A program made the translations under genes and the position numbers. Shown here one piece after another: positions 13,942 through 19,346 of a stretch of DNA of 23,226 bases. The stretch lies in contig CANQEA010000014.1 in NCBI GenBank assembly GCA_947594095.1, positions 1 to 23,226 of the forward strand. The letters run 5' to 3'. Below the pieces are notes generated by a model. The model searched no databases. It saw nothing but the letters and a program-made list of their open reading frames with translations, and was not told the DNA's origin. The DNA comes from an uncultured Clostridia bacterium (GTDB lineage: Bacteria; Bacillota_A; Clostridia; TANB77; CAG-508). Each line of letters opens with the position of its first letter. Within the stretch, counting starts at the first letter, position 1.

Positions 13942-16053
13942 TTACTGGATTAAAGACATAATTTTTTCCACATCATTACTATGGATAATTGTCTGTTCAC
14001 TTCCAGTACCTTTTAATGTTTTATCTGTTACAATCACATCTGCATCTCCCATATTATCTACTACCTCAGTTGCAAGATAGGTAAATAAAGATTGGAGATT
14101 GAAGACATTAGTAGATTCAATATAGGAAATTAAGAAATCAAAATCTGTAGTTCCTGCCACTGTTGCATTGCTATCTTTATTTACATTTAACCATACAAAA
14201 TCATTTGTATCAATATCAATAGCAAACAAATATGAGAAAGTAGTATCTCCTTGAACCAAGAAAGAACTTTTTACAGTTTTAGGCTCAAATACCTCTCCGC
14301 TATCTACATTTTCGCGTAGCATATAGCCTGCAGTGCAAGTACAGGAGTTGAAAGGAACACCTGAATATACATTATCACAAACTACCAAATATTTAACGTC
14401 TGGATATTTGTTCTTAAACTTATTAAGGTTTACATCAATATATTCTGAACCACCCTCATAGCCACGTGTCTGGTCTCCAGAAAAGCAAATAGCGTCATTT
14501 TGATTACTGAAAAAAGTTCTCCAAGAAAATTCAGTTAGATTACCCTTATCGTCAATGCCCATAACCGAAAGATCTATATCGTTTACTTTTTCCCAATAAG
14601 TAAATAAGCGTACAGTTCTACCATCTAAATGAACTCTACTACCTCTAGGAAGGACACCATAACCACCGTTGCTTGTAGTTTCTTGAATAGGCACTGCTTT
14701 TAAGTCCATGCTTTCATCAATGTATACTTTGCCTAATCTTCCCTTGAGAAGTGTTTGTAACTTATTTTTAAGGGTAGAAAGAATTAATTGTTTATCTTTC
14801 TCAGTAATATAGGAACGTCTTTTATTAACTTCCCATTGTTCTTCTGTATGTGTTTTAAGAAGATTTTGATGTGTGAATTTAAAATGTCTAGCATTTCTAT
14901 TATCTACATTATAGTAGCTATAGTTATAAAGTTGCTGAATAAGAGCAACAGCTGCATTTGATGTAAAAGCTGTATCTATTACATATTCTCTATCTTTATC
15001 ATTACTACAACGACTAAGAAGATAATTCATATGTCTAAGTACTGCTGTAGGGCCTTTTGAATTTATTAGGGCATCACATGCTGATTTAATTTCACCTTGA
15101 GAAATATATTTCTCCACTATAGCCATATTTGATTTAATCCTGTCATTATAAATAACAGAGACAAAAGAGTATTCAAGATCTGTTTGAGGATCAAAATGAA
15201 TATGGTGGAGTAAGCCCTTCCACAATTTTCTCTTTTCAATACATTCAGATATTTGATTATGAGCATTTGAATTTGTAAGCTGTCTTCCAACTACTTTTCT
15301 AATAACTGCAGTAATGAACTTTCTATCTTTGTTCGATAAATTTAGCTTAGTAAGTTTAGGAAGCTTTGATTTATCTCTAAATGAATAAAAATTAACAGGC
15401 TCATCTATATGAATTATTTCTTCTACCAGTTTAATAACATCGGGAAGAGATAAAAAAGCTGTGTATTTAAGATCACGAGTATCATTAAGTAATTTAATTG
15501 CAGTATTTTTACTTGCAATTGAAATTGGAATATAAGAATAATCATTAAAGTATTGTTTTACCAATTCATACTGTGTCTTACTTAAAGGACGAGTTGATGC
15601 TAAAAGATCAGTTACATAAGAATGAAGCTTATCACGGGCTTGAACTTCTGTCAAGATCTCAAAGTGTTTTACTTCTGTTTTTTCATCAAGTACGTTTCTT
15701 TCAATCTGTTCTTCAAAGATAGATCTTGTACCTTCACCTTCAAAATCATTGAGACCATAAGTAATAAAATATGAATAGAGTTGATCTAACAACAATTGAT
15801 CTTTTGTAAGCTCACGAACACTTGAAGGGAATCCAGTATAAAAAGGAGCAGGTACTTCAAGTCCTATACCTTTTTCAGCTATGCGAACCATATCAATAGC
15901 TGCAAGGTTTACATTCTTGTCAACTACAATATTAAATAATTTTCCAAGACTTACAAGTACGCTAAAAGTGTTTTCAGCAGAATGTTGAGGTTCTGTAGAG
16001 TCACTTACAAAGTATCCCTTAGTAAACAGATAATCTTTAAATACATCTCTCAT
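13942..16053 (-). CDS. Large protein with C-terminal TerD-like domain, 703 aa
   Basis: Residues 1-440 are mostly helical and of unassigned fold. Residues about 441-625 match a TerD-like beta-sandwich domain as found in a group of large uncharacterised bacterial proteins: KVYIDESMD, LPRGSRVHLDGRTVRLFTYW, DIDLSVMGID, CFSGDQT, GGSEYIDVNL, YLVVCDNVYSGVPF, AGYML and SGEVFEPKTV. Motif FYTGFPSSVRELTKDQLLL near residue 71 also fits the N-terminal part of that group. TerD domains bind calcium and occur in stress and conflict systems. The gene has a very strong ribosome site (GGAGGTGA) and lies directly behind three tandem structured RNAs, which suggests an RNA partner by analogy only. The family call is from memory of motifs. 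Confidence 0.72.
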   Translation of the reverse strand: MRDVFKDYLFTKGYFVSDSTEPQHSAENTFSVLVSLGKLFNIVVDKNVNLAAIDMVRIAEKGIGLEVPAPFYTGFPSSVRELTKDQLLLDQLYSYFITYGLNDFEGEGTRSIFEEQIERNVLDEKTEVKHFEILTEVQARDKLHSYVTDLLASTRPLSKTQYELVKQYFNDYSYIPISIASKNTAIKLLNDTRDLKYTAFLSLPDVIKLVEEIIHIDEPVNFYSFRDKSKLPKLTKLNLSNKDRKFITAVIRKVVGRQLTNSNAHNQISECIEKRKLWKGLLHHIHFDPQTDLEYSFVSVIYNDRIKSNMAIVEKYISQGEIKSACDALINSKGPTAVLRHMNYLLSRCSNDKDREYVIDTAFTSNAAVALIQQLYNYSYYNVDNRNARHFKFTHQNLLKTHTEEQWEVNKRRSYITEKDKQLILSTLKNKLQTLLKGRLGKVYIDESMDLKAVPIQETTSNGGYGVLPRGSRVHLDGRTVRLFTYWEKVNDIDLSVMGIDDKGNLTEFSWRTFFSNQNDAICFSGDQTRGYEGGSEYIDVNLNKFKNKYPDVKYLVVCDNVYSGVPFNSCTCTAGYMLRENVDSGEVFEPKTVKSSFLVQGDTTFSYLFAIDIDTNDFVWLNVNKDSNATVAGTTDFDFLISYIESTNVFNLQSLFTYLATEVVDNMGDADVIVTDKTLKGTGSEQTIIHSNDVEKIMSLIQ

Positions 16054-16077
16054 AATTCACCTCCACTTAAATATGAG

Positions 16078-16167
16078 AAAAAGATTTTCAGAGATATTCT
16101 ATGACTGAAATAAATGCGGGTAACAACCTGCCTGTTTTTAAGAAGTAAGTCACAGTAGCTGAAAACC
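16078..16167 (-). ncRNA. Structured small RNA, copy 3 of a tandem family
   Basis: An outer 9-bp stem (GGTTTTCAG 16159-16167 with CTGAAAATC 16083-16091, one G-T pair) is followed by T5. Inside is an 8-bp stem CTGTGACT/AGTCATAG (16148-16155, 16099-16106) with TACTTC (16142-16147) immediately 3' of its first strand. A further hairpin with a TGTT loop lies within. It ends about 25 nt before the TerD-like ATG. Confidence 0.65.
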
Positions 16168-16171
16168 TATC

Positions 16172-16240
16172 AAAAAATTGTTGTAGCCCTGAACCATTTA
16201 AAAGATAGTTGCTTTTTTAGCGAAGTAAGGACTACTAGCT
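16172..16240 (-). ncRNA. Structured small RNA, copy 2 of a tandem family
   Basis: An 8-bp stem GTAGTCCT/AGGGCTAC (16228-16235 with 16183-16190, one G-T pair) has TACTTC (16222-16227) directly after the first strand, the same layout as its two neighbours. It is followed by a T6 run (16172-16177). The outer stem is weak. Confidence 0.55.
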
Positions 16241-16246
16241 AATTAT

Positions 16247-16352
16247 AAAAAATCAGGAAAGTTTGATAAATTATTTTGCTGCTGATTCAAATCTTCATTA
16301 ACCTGTTTATAAAAGAAGTAAGCAACAATAGCTTGTAAATAAATTTCCTGAT
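16247..16352 (-). ncRNA. Structured small RNA, copy 1 of a tandem family
   Basis: Starts two bases after the CCA of tRNA-Thr. The 9-bp perfect outer stem ATCAGGAAA/TTTCCTGAT (16344-16352 with 16252-16260) is followed by T5. The inner 8-bp stem TTGTTGCT/AGCAGCAA (16321-16328 with 16276-16283) has TACTTC (16315-16320) after its first strand. End-to-end pairing plus a U-tract suggests a discrete RNA of about 105 nt. Confidence 0.68.
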
Positions 16353-16353
16353 A

Positions 16354-16429
16354 TGGAGCTGGTGACCGGAATCGAACCTGCAACCTGCTGATTACAAATC
16401 AGCTGCACTGCCAATTGTGCTACACCAGC
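16354..16429 (-). tRNA. tRNA-Thr(UGU)
   Basis: Acceptor GCTGGTG/CACCAGC, T73, encoded CCA. Anticodon arm GCTGA-TTTGTAA-TCAGC reads UGU. The D-loop has GG and the T-loop is TTCGATT. One T-stem mismatch is present. Confidence 0.95.
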
Positions 16430-16477
16430 ATAAATATATCCAGTTCTCTTACTGCGGAACTGGCAAGAACAGGTTCT
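16430..16477 (-). repeat. Conserved tRNA leader element, copy A
   Basis: The sequence directly 5' of tRNA-Thr holds the dyad AGAACCTGTTCT, then TTCCGCAGTAAGAGAA in a hairpin whose arms are CCAGTTC/GAACTGG, then ATATAT. It aligns along about 45 nt with the leader of tRNA-Arg (17570-17616). Confidence 0.6.
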
Positions 16478-16574
16478 GCTTAATAACATTTACGTATTAA
16501 TATACAGAAGAATAATAGTTAGAGTGTAGTACCATATTAAAAAGGAACAACCCCACTATGTGTATCATAAACCT

Positions 16575-16709
16575 TCATGGTAAGGGGCCCTCCCAAAGAT
16601 CATCATAAAGACCATCATCTTCTGGATAGTAAAATTCCTTAGGGAGAATAGTATAATGATGTACATGTTTAGCATACTCTTTAAAGTTTTTTTCTGCTTC
16701 TTTTATCAT
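16575..16709 (-). CDS. Short ORF with uncertain start, between tRNA-Lys and tRNA-Thr
   Basis: The coding-like frame runs from a TAA near 16795 to a TGA at 16575. It encodes an acidic, helical segment ending YPEDDGLYDDLWEGPLP. The only ATG gives 44 codons with no good ribosome site. AAAAGGA precedes a CTG at 16769 that would give 64 codons. An A10 run sits at the frame's 5' end, so a tract-length change or a truncated gene is possible. A 13-codon frame (MKVYDTHSGVVPF) with GGGAGG follows in ATGA overlap. Confidence 0.4.
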   Translation of the reverse strand: MIKEAEKNFKEYAKHVHHYTILPKEFYYPEDDGLYDDLWEGPLP

Positions 16710-16807
16710 TTCATCTTCATTAAGAATTTCTTCACTAATATTTTTTGCTTCTTCCCAAACGTTGGTCAGTTTAAGATTTTTCCTTTTTTTTTTATTTAGT
16801 TAGAAAT

Positions 16808-16928
16808 TGGTGTGGGTGAGGAGATTTGAACTCCCGACTCCTTGATTAATGGCGCCAAATTCTGGTACTGCCCCAGATTAAACTTTTTATTTGACAAGTC
16901 AAGTGCTCTACCACTGAGCTACACCCAC
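16808..16928 (-). tRNA. tRNA-Lys(UUU) with 46-nt insert in the anticodon loop
   Basis: Acceptor GTGGGTG/CACCCAC, A73 and CCA, a canonical D-arm and T-arm (TTCAAAT) and a 5-nt variable loop are all present. The anticodon stem CTTGA/TCAAG is intact, but its loop is 53 nt. Removing 16850-16895 leaves the loop CTTTTAA, identical to that of bacterial tRNA-Lys, in a 75-nt molecule. Other cut points would read UGU (Thr), so the Lys call rests on the match to the Lys loop. The insert holds a hairpin (CTGG, 7-nt loop, CCAG) and is far too short for a group I intron. Confidence 0.75.
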
Positions 16929-16995
16929 ATAATATCTGACAGAGACTGCTAAACCGGGTTGCAATGCAGGGGGCGTCCTAACAGCGTGTCAAATT

Positions 16996-17072
16996 TGGTC
17001 GGGAAAAAGGGATTTGAACCCTTAATAGGCGAGGTTTGGGCTCGCTACGTTTGCCAGTTTCGTCATCTCCCG
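16996..17072 (-). tRNA. tRNA-like gene, anticodon arm without U33 (CAA by position)
   Basis: Acceptor CGGGAGA/TTTCCCG (one G-T), A73, CCA and a TTCAAAT T-loop are clear, and the D-arm is Leu-like (AAACTGGCAAA loop). The anticodon arm GCGAG-CCCAAAC-CTCGC has C at position 33. Read by position the anticodon is CAA (Leu), yet the variable loop is only 5 nt, unlike tRNA-Leu. The acceptor resembles tRNA-Pro. Identity is unresolved. Confidence 0.7.
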
Positions 17073-17075
17073 ATA

Positions 17076-17169
17076 TGGTATACACGACTTGCGGGGCAGC
17101 GGCACTTCCCCGCCACATCTCCCGATTACTCGGGGCTTTATCTTAAGCTAGCCCGCCGACGCCGTATAT
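17076..17169 (-). tRNA. GC-rich tRNA-like gene with acceptor and ACCA tail, non-canonical interior
   Basis: ATATACG/CGTGTAT form a full 7-bp acceptor followed by ACCA, and the spacing to flanking tRNAs is 3-6 nt. The stem extends to 11 bp outward and inward. The interior has hairpins (GGGCT/AGCCC, CGA-GTAA-TCG, GCGGGG/CCCCGC) but no recognisable T-loop. It could be a decayed class II tRNA or another small structured RNA in the array. Confidence 0.45.
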
Positions 17170-17175
17170 ACTTTG

Positions 17176-17265
17176 TGGTGGAAGAGGAAGGAATCGAACC
17201 TCCTTGATGTCTGATCAAGACATCTCTACACTTTTATAGATGCAGTACCAATCTGCGTCTCTCCC
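17176..17265 (-). tRNA. tRNA-Ile(GAU)-like gene with extra hairpin
   Basis: Acceptor GGGAGAG/CTCTTCC (one G-T), A73, CCA, T-loop TTCGATT and D-arm GCAG-ATTGGTA-CTGC are good. The arm ATGTC-TTGATCA-GACAT gives anticodon GAU with a 3-nt variable loop. A 17-nt segment able to form TCTA/TAGA lies between D- and anticodon arms. The alternative is a class II tRNA with this arm as variable arm, but then no proper anticodon loop exists. Confidence 0.6.
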
Positions 17266-17268
17266 ATT

Positions 17269-17355
17269 TGGTGGGTCGGGATGGAGTTGCACCACCGGTG
17301 TTTCTGATGTAGCGGATTTACAGTCCGCCCCAATCGCTTCTATGGATACCGACCC
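17269..17355 (-). tRNA. tRNA-Tyr(GUA)
   Basis: Acceptor GGGTCGG/CCGACCC, A73, CCA. Anticodon arm GCGGA-CTGTAAA-TCCGC reads GUA, with a 15-nt variable region as expected for Tyr. The T-loop is TGCAACT, with G at position 55, and the D-loop has AAG where GG is expected. Confidence 0.9.
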
Positions 17356-17362
17356 ATGAAAT

Positions 17363-17438
17363 TGGTGGTCAGGGTCAGAATTGCACTGACGACATAGGGA
17401 TTTTCAGTCCCTCCTTCTACTAACTGAAGTACCTGACC
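17363..17438 (-). tRNA. tRNA-Phe(GAA)
   Basis: Acceptor GGTCAGG/CCTGACC, A73, CCA. Anticodon arm AGGGA-CTGAAAA-TCCCT reads GAA. The T-loop is TGCAATT and the D-loop AGTTAGTA, the same A18/G55 change as in the adjacent tRNA-Tyr. Confidence 0.93.
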
Positions 17439-17494
17439 ATGTTGGCAATTTTCTATGTATCGCATCTCAGCTTGCCATGATACTCTACTTATGA

Positions 17495-17569
17495 TGGTCC
17501 GCCTGCCAGAATTCGAATCTGGAACGAATGATTAGAAGTCACTTATGATATCCATTTCACCACAGGCGG
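17495..17569 (-). tRNA. tRNA-Arg(UCU)
   Basis: Acceptor CCGCCTG/CAGGCGG, A73, CCA. Anticodon arm AGTGA-CTTCTAA-TCATT reads UCU. The T-arm CCAGA-TTCGAAT-TCTGG is perfect. Confidence 0.94.
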
Positions 17570-17616
17570 ATATATTCGCTTCTCTCACTGCGGAAACTTT
17601 GAAGAACAGGTTCGTT
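17570..17616 (-). repeat. Conserved tRNA leader element, copy B
   Basis: Directly 5' of tRNA-Arg: GAACCTGTTCTT, then TTTCCGCAGTGAGAGAA, then AATATAT. It aligns with copy A before tRNA-Thr. Confidence 0.6.
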
Positions 17617-17623
17617 TTATATT

Positions 17624-17700
17624 TGGTGATGTCTAGGAGACTTGAACTCCTATTCTTCAGCTTGAGAGGCTGACGTGTTATCCAGTTCCACTAAGACACC
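17624..17700 (-). tRNA. tRNA-Glu(CUC)
   Basis: Acceptor GGTGTCT/AGACATC (one G-T), A73, CCA. Anticodon arm TCAGC-CTCTCAA-GCTGA reads CUC. T-loop TTCAAGT. Its first base directly follows the CCA of tRNA-His with no spacer. Confidence 0.88.
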
Positions 17701-17774
17701 TGGTTGGAAAGAAGAGAGTTGAACTCTTACCTGAGGAGCCACAATCCTCCGTGCTACCGTTACACCACAGACCA
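17701..17774 (-). tRNA. tRNA-His(GUG), acceptor with three mismatches
   Basis: Anticodon arm GAGGA-TTGTGGC-TCCTC reads GUG. D-arm, T-arm (AAGAG-TTCAACT-CTCTT) and CCA are good, and a G precedes position 1 (17775) as expected for G-1. The acceptor TGGTCTG/CTTTCCA is unpaired at 4-69, 5-68 and 6-67, and position 73 is A rather than C. It may be a weakened or decaying gene. Confidence 0.8.
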
Positions 17775-17781
17775 CATGTAA

Positions 17782-18099
17782 TTAAAACAAGCAATGATCC
17801 ATTAATTGAAGAACCAACTTATAACATAAATCACATTGCTCTTTGCCGTTTGGTTTATAGTAAACTAAATAATGATCATTTAGCTTTTGTACTTTATCGA
17901 CCTCAATACCCTGTCTCTCCAGCCAGCATTTACAGCCAATGGCATAGTCTTGCCTTGTAAATTGCAGTTTTTGCCATACAGCATGGGGGTTAATTCTTTC
18001 TAATTCATTGTTGATGTCGTACTCAATACGGTTATGACAATGGGGGCATTTCCAGTCTATTTCAATTTCCTTTTCGCAATAAGGACAGGTAATCTTCAT
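17782..18099 (-). CDS. Zinc-ribbon protein, 105 aa
   Basis: The N-terminus MKITCPYCEKEIEIDWKCPH carries two CPxC knuckles (C5, C8, C18, C21), a classic rubredoxin-like zinc ribbon. The rest has further cysteines (CKCW, CDLCYK) that might form a second site. GAGGTGA lies before the ATG. The gene stops six bases upstream of G-1 of tRNA-His, so it is co-transcribed with the tRNA array. A nucleic-acid or protein-binding role is likely, but the target is unknown. Confidence 0.82.
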   Translation of the reverse strand: MKITCPYCEKEIEIDWKCPHCHNRIEYDINNELERINPHAVWQKLQFTRQDYAIGCKCWLERQGIEVDKVQKLNDHYLVYYKPNGKEQCDLCYKLVLQLMDHCLF

Positions 18100-18108
18100 T
18101 TATTCACC

Positions 18109-18309
18109 TCAAATCATAACAGCAACACTGATAACAGGTTCACCATCTCTATCAATATCTGCTGAAAAATTAATTACTGTACCTTCAGGTTTATAAAAAT
18201 CGCAAACATTATAAACCCTCCAATCCTCTACCATGTTTTTATAGACGTTGAAATAACCTACACGTACATGCTTATCACGAATGTACTTAAGAAAATCTGC
18301 AAATAACAT
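18109..18309 (-). CDS. Small beta protein, 66 aa
   Basis: First gene after P7 with TGAGGTGA upstream. It starts MLFADFLKYIRD and ends with a strand pair around DIDRDGEPVISVAV. The product at 18996-19181 has the same layout (ML-x-D-x-L start and a SIDRDKDNNVLTIRV ending) and the same ribosome site, so the two are probably distant paralogs. Function unknown. Confidence 0.78.
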   Translation of the reverse strand: MLFADFLKYIRDKHVRVGYFNVYKNMVEDWRVYNVCDFYKPEGTVINFSADIDRDGEPVISVAVMI

Positions 18310-18338
18310 TCTTTCACCTCACTTCTTATTCTATTGAT

Positions 18339-18367
18339 ATTATAACATATCTAAAGAAAAAGATCAA
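18339..18367 (-). promoter_or_regulatory. SigA-type promoter P7
   Basis: -35 TTGATC (18362-18367), 17 bp, -10 TATAAT (18339-18344). The TAG stop of the upstream gene (18368-18370) directly abuts the -35 box. It would drive the zinc-ribbon gene, the tRNA array, the small RNAs and the TerD-like gene. Confidence 0.88.
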
Positions 18368-18712
18368 CTAATTTTCCAGTACACTAATAACATAATTAAT
18401 TTCTTCTTTACTCATACAAGCCATTCCTGAATAATCACTCCTTGATTTATAGTCAGGGGAGGCTTTAATTATAATGCAATCGCCAAAAAATTTACCTCTA
18501 TTGGTAAAATTATTTATTCTTATATTTTCCTTCAAATCTGTGACGTCGCCATCATCAGCGATAATAACAAATGAGGGTTGATCAAAGCAGGTGAAATCAG
18601 TATGTATACCTCCAACCTCTTTAGTAGTAATATCAAACATTTCAGTAATTGAGGGATCAAATTCTTTTAATTCAATATTACCTGTTACGGGCACAAAAAT
18701 GTAATTAAGCAT
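18368..18712 (-). CDS. Hypothetical protein, 114 aa
   Basis: A 114-residue protein (MLNYIFVPVTGNIELKEFDP) with alternating strands and helices and an acidic profile. It ends in TAG, which confirms that TAG is a stop here. Spacing to the upstream gene is three bases and the ribosome site is weak. No family recognised. Confidence 0.77.
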   Translation of the reverse strand: MLNYIFVPVTGNIELKEFDPSITEMFDITTKEVGGIHTDFTCFDQPSFVIIADDGDVTDLKENIRINNFTNRGKFFGDCIIIKASPDYKSRSDYSGMACMSKEEINYVISVLEN

Positions 18713-18715
18713 AAA

Positions 18716-18991
18716 TTAATCTGCCTCAGTTGCTTTTCCTTTTAGTTCTGCAAGCACATTTCTAGTCATTTCTTCTCCATCTTCCCCAAAAACACCTGCT
18801 ACAAATTTTTCGAGAAGTTGGATATATTTATCCTTATCCTCTTCATACATTTCAGGTTCAGGGCCTTTGTATTCTTCGTAATCGCAATTTGCATAACCTG
18901 AACAAGGACCTATGTAACGATTTCTATCATCGCGCTGAGCAAACATGCAAGTCCAACAACCACCTGTACTGTAATTATAAATCTTATCCAT
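18716..18991 (-). CDS. Hypothetical cysteine-bearing protein, 91 aa
   Basis: The N-terminus has GGCWTCMFA and CSGYANCDYEEY (four cysteines within about 25 residues), a plausible zinc or iron-sulfur site. The C-terminal half is an acidic helix (DKYIQLLEKFVAGVFGEDGE). GAGGTGA lies before the ATG. Function unknown. Confidence 0.78.
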   Translation of the reverse strand: MDKIYNYSTGGCWTCMFAQRDDRNRYIGPCSGYANCDYEEYKGPEPEMYEEDKDKYIQLLEKFVAGVFGEDGEEMTRNVLAELKGKATEAD

Positions 18992-18995
18992 TTTT

Positions 18996-19181
18996 TCACC
19001 TCACACGAATAGTTAAAACATTGTTGTCCTTATCCCTATCTATACTAGCTACTTCACCATGTATAAATTCTGTAGGGATATCAAGAATAGAACCACAGAA
19101 GGCCAAATCCCCTCCAACCCTACCTATAAGAAAATATTGACATGAGCTCTCAAGTGATTCTAACAGGTTATCAACAAGCAT
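18996..19181 (-). CDS. Small beta protein, 61 aa
   Basis: First gene after P8, with TGAGGTGA before the ATG. It is glycine-rich in the middle (LIGRVGGDLAFCGSILDIP) and ends in a strand pair like that of the 66-aa product at 18109-18309. The pair are likely distant paralogs, each leading an operon. Function unknown. Confidence 0.76.
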   Translation of the reverse strand: MLVDNLLESLESSCQYFLIGRVGGDLAFCGSILDIPTEFIHGEVASIDRDKDNNVLTIRVR

Positions 19182-19212
19182 TCTTTCACCTCAAATTTCA
19201 ACTTCTACATTT

Positions 19213-19241
19213 ATTATAGTATAAGCAAAAGAAAGAATCAA
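19213..19241 (-). promoter_or_regulatory. SigA-type promoter P8
   Basis: -35 TTGATT (19236-19241), 17 bp, -10 TATAAT (19213-19218). Confidence 0.85.
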
Positions 19242-19270
19242 CTATTTTCTACGATGAGATAAAAAATTAT

Positions 19271-19346
19271 TGGCAGGAGAGCAGGGATTCGAACCCTAGT
19301 CCACGGTTTTGGAGACCGTTATCCTAAACCACTAGACGACTCTCCT
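19271..19346 (-). tRNA. tRNA-Trp(CCA)
   Basis: Acceptor AGGAGAG/CTCTCCT, G73, encoded CCA. Anticodon arm ACGGT-CTCCAAA-ACCGT reads CCA. The first two bases overlap the TAG stop of the glycosyltransferase gene. Confidence 0.95.
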
